From Haplosporangium gracile (Eukaryota; Mortierellomycota; Mortierellomycetes; Mortierellales; Mortierellaceae), in contig JAAAUF010000857.1 of assembly GCA_015499985.1 (NCBI GenBank), forward strand, positions 1-17,110: 17,110 bases of DNA, given 5' to 3'. The first letter of the stretch is position 1. Every line of letters begins with the position of its first letter. The notes beneath the pieces are model-generated. The model was not told where the DNA came from. It saw nothing but the letters and a program-made list of their open reading frames with translations, and ran no database searches. Below are positions 1 through 10,137 of the stretch, in pieces. Position numbers and translations under genes: made by a program.

Positions 1-362
1 GGTGATGGCAAGAGAGGGTGATAGCAAGTGAAAAGAGAGACCAAGGTTGGCGAGGGTTCAGACTGACTAAGGGCGCTTGATTTGTGGCTGTGTGGAGTCA
101 AGCATAACCAATTCAGGCACATCTGGAACCTATAGATTTTTGATCACCGCATGAAACTCAGAAAGTTATTAGTGATGAAAGATTAGACCACTCCCTCTGT
201 TACCCTTTCCCAAATCAACACTTTCTTTTTCACATATATCCTTTGACGACTTCTGACCCCAGCAAACGAAGTCCCAAGTATAACAACCAGCAATGTAGGT
301 CCCGACTAAATGATAGCAAGCGAGTTGAAGGATACTTGTATTTATTCTCGAATGTCGTTTTA
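1..362. other. Flank without a recognisable gene
   Basis: No open frame here resembles a known protein, and no tRNA-like fold was seen. The right part is the 3' flank of the Sel1 pseudogene. On the minus strand two AATAAA hexamers lie at about 359-364 (overlapping the last codons) and 341-346, which would suit its 3' end formation. Confidence 0.5.
341..346 (-). terminator. Polyadenylation signal AATAAA
   Basis: An AATAAA hexamer on the minus strand about 20 nt past the stop of the Sel1 pseudogene. A second copy overlaps the stop at 359-364. The position fits a 3' processing signal, but the hexamer is common in AT-rich DNA. Confidence 0.35.
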
Positions 363-1896
363 TTAATAAATATAATGGGATGTCATCAAGTTAGACAAGG
401 CTGTTTTGGCGATATTAGATCCCTGGTTAGCGGCCTTTTGATACCACTCTGCGGCCTTGGCGAAACTTTGGGGAACACCTTGACCATTTTCGTAGAGAAC
501 GCTGATATTGAATTGAGCGTCCGAATTTCCTTGAGAAGCAGCCTTCAGGATCCAGTCCATAGCTTGCACGTCGTCCTTGAGTAATATCATGGTCTTTGCT
601 GTAGAGGACGCCGATGTTGTTTTGAGAGTTAGCGTGTCCTTGATTGGCAGCCCTAAGATACTAAGTCATGGTCTCTTTGTAGTATTGACGAACACCCCAA
701 ACGTTATCGTAGAGAATGCCGATGCTGTATTGGGAGGAGGAATGACCCTGCTTGGTGGTCTTGAGAAACCAGGCTATAGCGTGTGTGTAATCCTTGGAAA
801 AATCGAGGTCTTGTTGTAGAGAAGGCCGATATAGTGTTGAGAATTCGCATCTCCTTGACTGGTGGTCTTGAGATACCAGTCCAACACTTTTGCATAGTTC
901 GGGGCGTCACCGAGCCATTTTTCATAGAGAGTGCCGATGCTGCGTTGAGCATATGCATCTCCTAGACTTGCAGCCTTCAGGTACCGCTCCATAGCCGTCA
1001 AAGGGTCCCAGAAAACACCGAGACCAAAGTTATAAAGACATCCTACTTTGAATTGACCGACTGCATCTCCTTGCTCGGCGGTCTTTAGGTACCCTTCCAT
1101 GGCGGTTTGGTAATCCTGCGGAACGCCGTTGCCATCCCTGTACATATCATCAAGAGTGACCTGTGCCTCTTTATCTCCTTGACTGGCGCTGATGATAGTC
1201 TGAGCAGATGAATGTTCCTCCAAAAATGCTTGCGGTCCTCGAGTAGACGGCAATATAGCGCGTTTGTCGATGTGGGAGTAGTTGTCCATCGTTACCTCTT
1301 CCAAACCGTAAACTGGATTGTGTCGAACGGTGGAGGTGGCAGAGATGTCCTGCACATCAACGTTGTTCTTGCTCGTCTTCTTGTCCTCCTCCTGCTCTAA
1401 TACTGACACTGGCTCCACTGACGCGTTCTTCGGCAATGACTCCTCTTTGTTGGTCGTTGGAGTATCCACAACGATATCCAGGGCGGTATTAGGCATGGCA
1501 GCAATCCTGCGAGGCCCAAATCTAGGGATATGTGTTTCATTGTGGAATGATAAGGCATAAGTAATGTGTTCCGTCTTCATTCCATTATTCATCAGCAACA
1601 ATAATTACCATGCGATAGGAGCGCGCGGTCAACATAAACATACGTTCTAAAGTCAGACCCTTTCAAGAAGGAGACAACCTTTGCCTTGTGCCGGACTTGT
1701 ACAGCATCACTGAACGCTTGGAGAATGTCCTCCTACAGCACAACCTCCTTCTTTGTCTCGGGATCGATATGTATGTAGACATACAAAATGTAGTCAGGGT
1801 CAACGGGTGGGATGGAAGAAGGCAGGAACTGCTTGTCGACAGGACGAAGCGCTTGCACAACTCCTGAGGAGGGGAAGGGAGGTCTCCCTGTGTCAT
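363..1896 (-). pseudogene. Sel1-repeat (TPR-like) protein, degenerate
   Basis: Sel1 repeats form helical scaffolds, often for signalling. Exon 1 ends at 1644 and carries an N-terminal segment reading DPDYILYVYIHID followed by KEVVL-stop-EDILQAF. A 122-nt intron (1522-1643, donor GTATGT, acceptor CTAG) joins in phase 2 to RFGPRRIAAMP, an acidic linker, and about seven Sel1 units of roughly 36 residues with the LY..G.GV and A..WYLKAA signatures. The frame is broken four times. TAG replaces a Trp at 1733-1735 and again at 661-663. A one-base loss near 810 and a one-base gain near 570-580 move the frame, and the last part runs open to the stop at 363-365. The start is uncertain: the ATG at 1894-1896 is out of frame with the conserved segment, so a fifth defect or a missing upstream exon is possible. 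I recall this N-terminal motif from Mortierella Sel1 families, but that is memory. Sequencing error is an alternative, though four errors in 1.5 kb would be many. Confidence 0.85.
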
Positions 1897-2580
1897 TTTT
1901 GAGATATGTAGGAGTGAAGGAGGGAGATTGTATGACGTGTTGTTGTGAGGGGAGTGGAGATGAAGTGATGGTGATGGTGATGCGAGGGAAGTGAATGTGC
2001 GAATGAGAGCAGGAAGGGAAGAAGAAAGGGAGAGAAAGAGACAGTGAGCGTGAGAGATGGAAAATCTGTAAAAATATGAGCAGAGCAAGAAGGAAGAGTA
2101 GGTATTCAGAAAAAAAAAATCTCGACATCCAATCGTCCCATCAAGCCACCATGTCACCCCGGTGAGGCAGTGAAAAAAAAAAAGCAAAGCGGGATCAATG
2201 GATTATATGTGATAACCAGCAGGAAGAAGAGGGAAGTAGACAGCGCATACTTGCCTTGTTGTGACATACGGGGGATGTCAAGATAGCTTTTCACTTATTG
2301 AGAAAGGGAAATCTTTCCAAGAAAATGTTGTCGACAGGGTTGCTGTGCTATTGGCTGGAGGGAATTGGTGGCGATTTTTTTACTGACGCGAACAGCAAAA
2401 CGTCAAAAAAACAAGCTGCCAACTGCAACCTCTCACTCATGTCTGATCGATTGCCCGGTTGGTGATTTTCATATGTCCTTAATAACTTGACAATGGAAGA
2501 ATTGAGCCGATCTGATTACAGTGAAATCCGACCCACAGAAAAAAAGGCGGTTAAATGATAAAATAATGCTTCATTACATT
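1897..2580. other. Spacer with pyrimidine-rich leader of the Sel1 pseudogene
   Basis: From about 1900 to 2130 the minus strand is strongly CT-rich, like the leaders of the live genes in this window, and is probably the old promoter and leader of the pseudogene. The open frames in it are low-complexity Ser/Leu/Phe strings without domain features. From 2130 to 2580 I see only AT-rich DNA with short A runs. Confidence 0.45.
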
Positions 2581-2586
2581 TTTATT
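2581..2586 (-). terminator. Polyadenylation signal AATAAA of eIF2 alpha gene
   Basis: AATAAA on the minus strand about 106 nt after the eIF2 alpha stop codon, within an AT-rich stretch. Spacing and orientation fit a 3' end signal for this gene. Confidence 0.5.
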
Positions 2587-2691
2587 TCCTCCACCGTCTC
2601 TGTCGTCCTTGTATATGAAATCCTCATTTTCTCGGCACGTCATCTTCTGACAATCCAAAATACTTTCTAAAAAAAAAAGTTGTAGGTGTAT

Positions 2692-4636
2692 TTAGGCCAT
2701 GTCGGCATCCGAGTCCGAATCATCGTCATCTCCTGAGACCTCTGCATTCTCCTTGTCAATTCTTGCCAAAAGCTGGTCAAGCTCCATATCATCTGCCTCA
2801 GTAACAGCCTTGGGCTAATTTCCATTCAAAACAGGAAAGCAGTTGTTCAGTTAGTTATTGAGATCAAATAAGCCATAACGAAGTCTTCAAAAACTTGAGC
2901 GTGAACACAAGCAACAACGTGAGAAACAAACAGAATAGAACGTACGCTCATCTTAGTGACCATGTTGCCGTTGTTCTTCTTGATACTCTCCTCAAGGACA
3001 GCAATAGCCTTCTCCATGGTATCAATTCCGAGCTGCTTATCCAGAGCATTGGTGATCATGACGTAGAGTGGGGGAGCGACAAGCTTGACACGGATGGCCA
3101 CCTCGGGCAAGGACTGGGCCTCGGCCTCCTTGAAGGCGGTCTTGATGGCATCGATACCCTCATAGTCGAAGCATGTCACCTCGATATCGGCACGGATCTT
3201 GATAGGCTGTGGTGTCAAACGGCGCTTGATGTTGTTCAACAGCTCCTCCTTTGTGGTCTCAGCAATCTCCAATCCCTCAAATACCTTCTCAGGCTCGCTA
3301 TTTAGCAGAAACGAGTAGAGGACGGTTAGAGAGGTTTCCATAATGAAAAAAATTAAGATATAAACAGAGCTGTTGCATTTCATTGCATCGACTGCAGATA
3401 TTCCAATTGAAGAAGACTTACTTGAGGGCGGCCTTGAAGGCATCATATGCGTGGCCGTACTTGGAGTACAGGGGCCAGGCCAATTCCTCGTAGAGGGCCT
3501 CGAGGTCCCTGTTTTCCTTCTTGGCGACAGTCGACATGATCGAGTGCACGGCCTTGGACTTGTTGTAGCGCTCCTCGCATTTAGCAATATCGGTCGCCGA
3601 AACACGACGCTTCGACAAATCAATGTAGCCTTTAGGTAAAATTTCAAAGAGTATAAGGAATATAACGAAAATGTGAGTTCGTCGGGCATGATCCAAGTAT
3701 TAGTTGCCAAATATCCTTGGCGTGTTGAATTAATGAAGAGTGTCGCTTGTATTTTACGCCGCTAACCGCTGATCTTGTGTCCAAAGATTCAGCTGATCCT
3801 GATGCGTGCTTGATCTCGGATCATTGCCCCGTCTGCGCGTCGAATACTGTTTCCTGCTGCCTGAATACCCCCCTGGACGGTTTAAGGTAATTGATATCGA
3901 AGTGCCATCCACATGGCGGACTAAATTCTTCGCCGCAGTAAATATCGCCTCGTCCTTCTGTTGAGTCACATTCGACGCATTTTCACTCCTTTGCCTAGTT
4001 CCTTTCCCGAATCCAATGCTGCTGCTGGCTGTTCTGTTGACTGTCGTAGTACCGATCCTTGACAATGTCCTCGCACTGGCAACTTCCTTGCAGTAGTCTC
4101 CTTTGCGCCCATGTCCCAATGCCATATCAAAATTACTACAACCAAAAATCATCAATGAAGAGCAAGTTAACAAAAAGAGAGCAAAAAAAAAAAAGACTCA
4201 CCCTTCTCCTTATCAACACGGAGAACGACCACAACCTCATTCTTGCCAACACGAATCAGTTTCTGGATGGACCGAATACGACGACGGGAGAGCTCTGACA
4301 ACAGGATCATGCCCTCGATGTTGTCGTACTCCAACAACTGGACGTAGGCGCCCATCTCAGCAATCTGACGGACATTGACCATCACCAAGTCGTCCACTAT
4401 TCATTGTAGAGGAAGATAGGGAGGGAGGGCGTGTTTTGGTGGGTGGTTAGTTGGCAATTGATGGGTAGTGCTGGGTGAAATGTGAACAAAAAGTCGATCC
4501 GATATTTTCGAGGTGCGGTTGAGAACGGCGTAAAAAAAGTCGAGGGTGTGTGAAAATAGGTGTGAGAAAGGAGGGGCGGCGGACCTTCAGGGAACTTGTT
4601 GGCGTACATGCGGCATTGGAGTCTTCCGGACGACAT
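2692..4636 (-). CDS. SUI2: Translation initiation factor eIF2 subunit alpha
   Basis: The alpha subunit of eIF2 helps bring initiator Met-tRNA to the 40S ribosome and shuts down initiation when phosphorylated. Joined exons are 4585-4636, 4202-4396, 3422-3629, 2946-3297 and 2692-2814 (930 nt, 309 aa; human 315, yeast 304). All junctions keep frame. An N-terminal S1/OB domain spans about residues 14-90, with [20 protein letters not shown], then [10 protein letters not shown]. Ser54, counting the Met, aligns with the regulatory Ser51 that eIF2 alpha kinases phosphorylate. [10 protein letters not shown], a helical domain ending in YDAFKAAL, and the alpha/beta domain with [16 protein letters not shown] follow. 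The end is acidic ([14 protein letters not shown]), as is usual. The start [11 protein letters not shown] lines up with the family start. Four introns are 188, 572, 124 and 131 nt. The first has an odd donor (GTCCGC) and the second is long with an AAG acceptor. I see no defect in the coding part. Confidence 0.97.
3630..4201 (-). other. Long intron 2 of eIF2 alpha gene with possible insert
   Basis: The intron is 572 nt, three to six times most others here. Donor is GTGAGT, acceptor is the less usual AAG. The nine-base word AATGAAGAG occurs at 3732-3740 and 4154-4162 in direct orientation. The DNA between looks richer in G and C than the AT-rich intron ends and holds a 139-codon open frame on the minus strand (3754-4173) without any domain I recognise. 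Removing the segment and one copy of the word leaves a 150-nt intron of normal size. No clear terminal inverted repeats were seen. Confidence 0.6.
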
Positions 4637-5027
4637 GATGTACGCTGCGTTTTCTTGTAGGTAAGAAGGATGAAAGATGAGAAAAAAAAAAGAAGCAAAG
4701 GCACAGTCAAGTCTCTTGTGTAGGTATGGTGGTGCCTTGTTTTTTTTTGTTTTCAACTGGTCGCTGCACAGTTGGGCTCTGAGAGTGTACAAAAAGGGTA
4801 GAAATGTTTTGATTTGAGCAAAGCCACTCTTCCTAGGGAAGCGCTGAACGAAGATCGACTATAAATTTCATTCAAGGGAGGCACCTCAAAGTGTCATTAT
4901 ATATTTTTTTCGTTCCTCATAGAAGGTTGGTGGTGGTTGGGTAACATTAGTTAGGATATACGTGGGCTGATGACGCCCAAAGAAAAAGAAAACAAAAAAC
5001 GACATAAATAATCTAAATCAAAAGAAA
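4637..5027 (-). promoter_or_regulatory. Spacer: eIF2 alpha promoter/leader and TTC7-like gene 3' end
   Basis: This 391-bp gap separates two genes transcribed in the same direction. Next to the eIF2 alpha start the minus strand is T- and pyrimidine-rich with no upstream ATG in about 160 nt. A TATATAA-like stretch lies near 4894-4912 on the minus strand. It could belong to the eIF2 alpha promoter or to the 3' region of the upstream gene. No AATAAA was found after the TTC7-like stop. Confidence 0.45.
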
Positions 5028-8000
5028 CTACTGCAGGGCAACAGAAAAGTCGCGGATGGGTCGCGACTGCTCCAAGTCAAGAGCATACCACAAACACTCC
5101 TTGGCACGGACCAATCGGTCAGATGCCTCAAAGACCTTGCCCAAGTAAAACCATGCCTCGGCAGAGTTCCAGCCCTGCGACTTGGTCGTCGTATCCAACA
5201 CACTCTCTGCCATCTCCAAACTGCCGGTCTCCAAGTACGACTGGCCGACCCGGGTCAGACATGCTGGGTGGTAGGGCGCCAATGCAAGTGCCTTTGAGAA
5301 CGACACCGATGCAGTCTCTTGATCTCCTTGCGCCGCATACAACAATCCCAACTATTTTGAGGAGAAAAGAAAAACATGTTACTTTTCACTTCCAACATCT
5401 CTCTGATTTATAACGGAGCAATAAAGACCAAAAAAAAAAAAATCGACCAAATGACTTACGTTGTACCAGACATCGGGATTGGAGGCATCGATATGTTCAG
5501 CTTCTTCGATGGCACGGAGAGACTCCTCCATCCTGTCAAGGCGGCGGAAGGCAGAGGCTGACAAGAGCCAAAGAGTGGCCAGCACCTTGTTGGCTCTGGA
5601 GGTGCGCTGGATAGATTTTGTAGTAGGGCGCTGAACAACAACAGGTGCGCTCAACAATGACTTTGGCAAAGTTGTATTTCCTGAAGCTGCAGCTGCCGCA
5701 GGGATCAATTTGCCTCTCTTCTTTGATCCCGACGAGCCGATCGATGTGATTGATGATGCGTAGTTCGCCTTAGGAATATCTATTTCATGAATAGGTAAAG
5801 TACAGACAGATCAATAAAACGTTCGATGTACAGTATGAGCGTCACTCGGAACCAAGAAAACATAGACAAGAACTTACCGAGGTTGCTGCCGTTGCTGGCG
5901 CTGAGACCTTGGCCAACATCAGAGGCGCCGCTCTTGCTGCGGACGCTCAAGATACTGCCAGCACGGGGACGACCAACAACGGTTGATCCAGTGTTGATCT
6001 CAACATCGCTCTGGTCCCGGCGGCGAATGTTTTGGATATCGTACAAGCTCTCGCCAAGTGAACTGGGCTCAGGAGCAAAGATCTTGGTATAGAGAACAAA
6101 CAAGGCCTCCTGAGGCTCTAATGCTGCCTCGGCGCCGTTGACCTGCTCAATGAGCGCAGCCTGTGTAATACGGAGGGCAAGGTAGTCTTCGCCATCCAAC
6201 TGGGAAGCAGAGAACCCATCTGTCTGGGGGAGATCCCAGTCCGACTCCTTTAAACCAACAGCACAGATGCTCAATGCGCGCTCATAGTCCTTCTGTGCAG
6301 AGAGCAAAAGGACCAACAAGTGCCACGAGGGAATGTGGGCAGAGTTGAGACCCAAGCTCTGCTTAACCGACACAATGGCCTTGGGAATATCTCTCACCTC
6401 TGCCTGCTGAAGGGCCAAGTAATAGTGGGCCTCATAGGCAGCAGGCGCAATTTCAATAGCCTTCTCAAACGACTCGATGGCCTTGGTGTACAACGAAGGG
6501 CGTGCCTCAGGCTCCTGGGCTAAATAATAAAAATCGACGCATGCGCACATATGTTAGAAATTCGGCATTAATTAAACGGAAAAACGTTTACAAAAATAAC
6601 CAAATGGACGGTGAACATACCCTGAGCGGCTTGAAGACCGTAGGCAATGCCGCGGTAGGTGTTGGCGTAAAAGTTAAGATCCTTGGCCTCCTCCTGGCCA
6701 AGGTACTGCTGAATGTTGCTCAGAGCCTTCTCAGCGCAGGCGAGAGCCTCACTGGCCTGGCCAAGTTCCTTGCCGTAGAGACGAGATCCCTCGACCATGA
6801 CAGAGGTGATGTCGTACTCTGATTCAATGTCGAGACGGATGCGCTGCTCGTTGGTGAGAACCTCCTCAGCAGCAGTCGACATGACCTTCAGGTTGATCTC
6901 TGCCAAATCCAGATATGACTTCAAAGCCAAGACAGCCTCGTCGTATTGTCCCATCTCAACCAAGGCAAAGAACAGGAAGCGGAGGATACGAGGAGACTGG
7001 AACGTCTTTTGAGAAGCCCTATAGATCGTCTATAAGATGTACGAATGGGATGAAAGGTTAGGACTCAATACTATTTTGTCACTTGCATACACAGAATTAC
7101 ACAAGTGATACATACCTCGACGAGAACACGCTTGTCGGCGTCGTTGCTAGGTCCGATCAGCTTCCTATCTTCGACGATCTGCTCAATCATGCTCAGGACG
7201 CGCCAGTTCTTCTCATCTGCCTTGGGGAAGGCAGTGACGGCGTACAAAGAGTCCTCCCAGTAGGCATGAATCTGTGCGATCTCCAGGCTCAAAGCAGCGG
7301 GGACGAACTGTGATTGCTCACTACATGGTTGAAAATAGCATGCTGTTGTTAGAAATTGTCTCATTTCTCTCCTCATAAGTATACTTCAAACAGAAAATGA
7401 ACGTTGACTTACTCGGCGGTGGTATTGCCCTGAGTTCCGTGAGACTTGAGCGAGTTCGACAGGGCAGCGGCAAGGTGGCGGTAGACAGTTGCACGACGAG
7501 CCAGGCGAAACTGGCCTGGCCAGATCTGGGCCTGGTTGTGGTAAGCACGGAACGTGCGAATAGCAGCCAGTTGGTCCCTATTTTTGTAAAAAGTGGTCAG
7601 TTTCGTAATCCATATCATCGATAAAAAACAGCCGAGCAACTGCAAAAAGGGTTCAAAGGTGACTTACCCCTGACGGAGCTTAAGCATACCGGCTCTGTAG
7701 AGGGCGTGTTCAGTCCAGGAGACCAGCTCGTCGCTACGCTCGTTGGGGTTGGACTGGACGAGGAGGGAGACGTTGTCGTAGGAGACGATGGCCTCAGAGA
7801 TCCTGCCCTCTTCCTCTAAGGTCATTCCTTTGACGGTCAACCCACAGACGACGAGAGCAAGGTTGTAACCCATTGGGATCCTGGCAGGTGGGAGTTGGAT
7901 GTTTTGAAGGTAGTGAGCCACACGCTGGAGGCGATCGGGTGCGTCTGTTGCCAAGGCAGATCTAGCCAGGACAATTGCAGCATACTACAACGAGAAGTTT

Positions 8001-8903
8001 GAAAAGTAATCGAAAATAAAACGCTTGTTAAAAAAATGTAATATATCCATCAGCGAATCAATTGGTGTTCGGGTATAGTGCAGTTTGCTTCTGAGCGATC
8101 GAAATAACGTACTTCTTGGTGCTCCTCAGTTCCGCGAGTGAGAACTCCCTCCAGCTTCTCGACAGCTTCCTGGATGGTATCGGGGCTGACCAATGGACTG
8201 CGGGCAATCGATTCTGGTGTATCGTCCAAGGAAGCCGACTGGGTCCAGTTCTGAGCCTTGCGCGCCTTAAGTTCAGCCTCACCAACAGTCATCTCCAGCA
8301 ACGCAGTGTTGGCCAAGACTATTCATTATGGGGGAGTTTGATGGTTGTGGATTAGCCCTCGGCATTGTTGCATTGTGTGAGAGTGAGTTTGCATCAGGTG
8401 CAATTACCCTTAGTCATCTGCCGGGAAAGAAGGGCGGGCTGTCTGTTATTTTTGTCGTTGGTTGTTGCTAGGTTGAGCGGTTGGTTGTGCTCCTCTTTTT
8501 GTTGTACTCCTTGTGCGCCTTTGCACAACACCTTCTTTGTGTTCTAATCCTTGCAGCAAAACACTCAACTTTCACTCTAAAGCGACAAACACGGCGCTAA
8601 AACGCTCAGTCAGTTTGTTCACAAGGTGCCCTTCTTCGTTTACCGTCCTTGTCTGCTTGCCTGGTCTGCTGGTTCTCCTTGAGTGCAAGTGTTGTGTCTT
8701 CCCGTTCCTGAAAAGCCGAGAGCTGGTAGATTGGATGGCGCTCCTGGAATAGTTTTCAAGAATCAGCTGTAGTGCTTACCAACACCATCTTTGTTGTGCT
8801 TGACATAACGACGAGCAAACTCGGGGAAGGCGGAGTAGTTTGCTTTTGCCCTTGCGTTCTGGAAGTCGCGCTCGATAGTCTGTGCTTTAGGAGTGAGGTT
8901 CAT
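5028..8903 (-). CDS. YPP1: TTC7/Ypp1-family TPR protein (PI4-kinase complex scaffold)
   Basis: Ypp1 in yeast and TTC7 in animals hold the PI4-kinase Stt4/PI4KA at the plasma membrane with Efr3, supporting PI4P synthesis. Joined exons are 8780-8903, 8113-8318, 7668-7984, 7413-7577, 7116-7320, 6621-7029, 5878-6519, 5460-5779 and 5028-5351: 2712 nt, 903 aa, frame kept at every junction. The protein is all-helical. Helical repeats lie near residues 355-385. The best family match is HYYLALQQAEVRDIP (507-521) and WHLLVLLLSAQKDYERAL (541-558), very close to the YLALQ and LLALLLSAQK blocks of animal TTC7. A Ser/Gly-rich linker spans about 640-705. C-terminal TPRs follow (about 740-895) and end in YALDLEQSRPIRDF, matching the ALELEASSP..PF end of the family. 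The ATG at 8901-8903 is the first in frame after a pyrimidine-rich leader. Intron 1 (8319-8779) is 461 nt; the others are 86-128 nt. The family call rests on recalled motifs, not alignment. Confidence 0.9.
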
Positions 8904-9310
8904 CGTTGTAGTTGTAAAAGGAGGGGTTATGTGTGAGTGTGTTGATGGGGTATGAAGGATGGGGATGACGGGAGTAATGGCGACAGAGAAGGAAGATGAA
9001 AGGTAAGCGACGGGGAGGAGAAAGTATCGGGGGAAGAGAAGGAGGGAGGGAAGAAGGGAAGGAGGGAGCAAGGGCTGATGTCGATCAGGGAAGGGGAGTT
9101 GAGTTGTTGAAGATGGAGAAGAAAAGAAGAGATTAAGAAAGAGATGAGATGAGATAAAAGCGTAAAAAGTAGTGTGGAGAAGTGAACTGACGAACAAGTG
9201 GCTGACAGTTGACCAATTGACGGTTCGAAGGAAGAAGGGGTGAGGACAAGGGATAAGGAGGAGGATGAGTGGGGGTCGACTGCGAGGGTTTCTGTCTGTC
9301 TGCCCATCTG
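8904..9310 (-). promoter_or_regulatory. Pyrimidine-rich leader/promoter of the TTC7-like gene
   Basis: On the minus strand this stretch is dominated by runs of CT and TC, as is common near transcription starts in filamentous fungi. Open frames across it are Ser/Pro/Leu/Phe strings without domain character and are taken as chance. I cannot place the transcription start. Confidence 0.5.
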
Positions 9311-9335
9311 TCTGTTTGTCAGTCTATCTGTAGAG
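9290..9335. repeat. Degenerate CTGT tetranucleotide repeat
   Basis: Several interrupted copies of CTGT/TCTG in a row on the plus strand (TCTGTCTGTCTGCCCATCTG and on). A simple sequence tract near the distal end of the TTC7-like leader. Confidence 0.6.
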
Positions 9336-9416
9336 AAGTAGGGTTTAGGTGGTTCAACAATGTAAAGTGAAAGGGAAGAGCGCGCTAACCTAATGTGATT
9401 TGTGCATGTTGGGTAT

Positions 9417-9439
9417 GTATGTGTGTGTGTGTGTGTGTG
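9417..9439. repeat. (GT)n microsatellite
   Basis: About ten uninterrupted GT units on the plus strand, preceded by GGTATGTAT. It is likely length-variable between strains. Confidence 0.9.
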
Positions 9440-10119
9440 CCGTGTACGTTGTCCGTTGAAGAAGAACGAACAAACGAGTCTCTGTCTGGTCTGAGAGCAC
9501 TTTGTTAATTAATTTCTTTGCTTTTCTCTCAAAATACCAAAATACACTCATATGAACAAGAGACACAGAGACATACGGGCGATTTACATAGCTGTGGACA
9601 TGGTTGGCTGCTCGATCAGAGCAAATTCCTCGTCCTCCTCACTTCCACTCCCTCCACTTGACTAGAGAAAACCAAAAAAAAATATCGCCTTGCCATGTAC
9701 CGGTATTTCATATGTCAACGACAAACCTTACTCTTACTCTCTCTCTTTCCTTCTCTCATCCCTCGGCTGACCGGGGCCACAAAAACAACACCCACACAAA
9801 CAAACAGTAACCTACTCCACTCAGCTCACAAGCCAGCCACCCGATCGGCTCTTCTTTCGCTTCGACCGCCTCGTCTCGTTTCGTTTCGCATCACACACCC
9901 TCCTCCCTTCCTCCCGCCACGGCACCCAAAACCTTGTCCTCGAACCGGAAATAAAAAGTTGCCTTTTTGTCTCTCAGCCTCACTCCCACTCCCCAGCTGT
10001 CTTCCTATCACCTTTTGCTCATATTTCACTTCAAGAAGAATTGTCCGCTGTCACTTGGATGCAAACAACAACAACAATAACAAAACATCGACCATTTTGC
10101 TCTTTATTTTTTTCTTTTC

Positions 10120-10137
10120 ACATCCACATGTGGATGT
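10120..10137. promoter_or_regulatory. 18-bp perfect palindrome with CACATGTG core
   Basis: ACATCCACA is followed at once by its reverse complement TGTGGATGT. The centre CACATGTG is an E-box-like core of the kind bound by bHLH dimers. It sits about 1.2 kb upstream of the TTC7-like start and 3.7 kb upstream of the zinc-finger gene. Any binding role is inference. Confidence 0.5.

Noticed and set aside
9215..9235. GGTTCGAAGG resembling a tRNA B box
   Set aside because: There is no A box, acceptor stem or cloverleaf around it on either strand.
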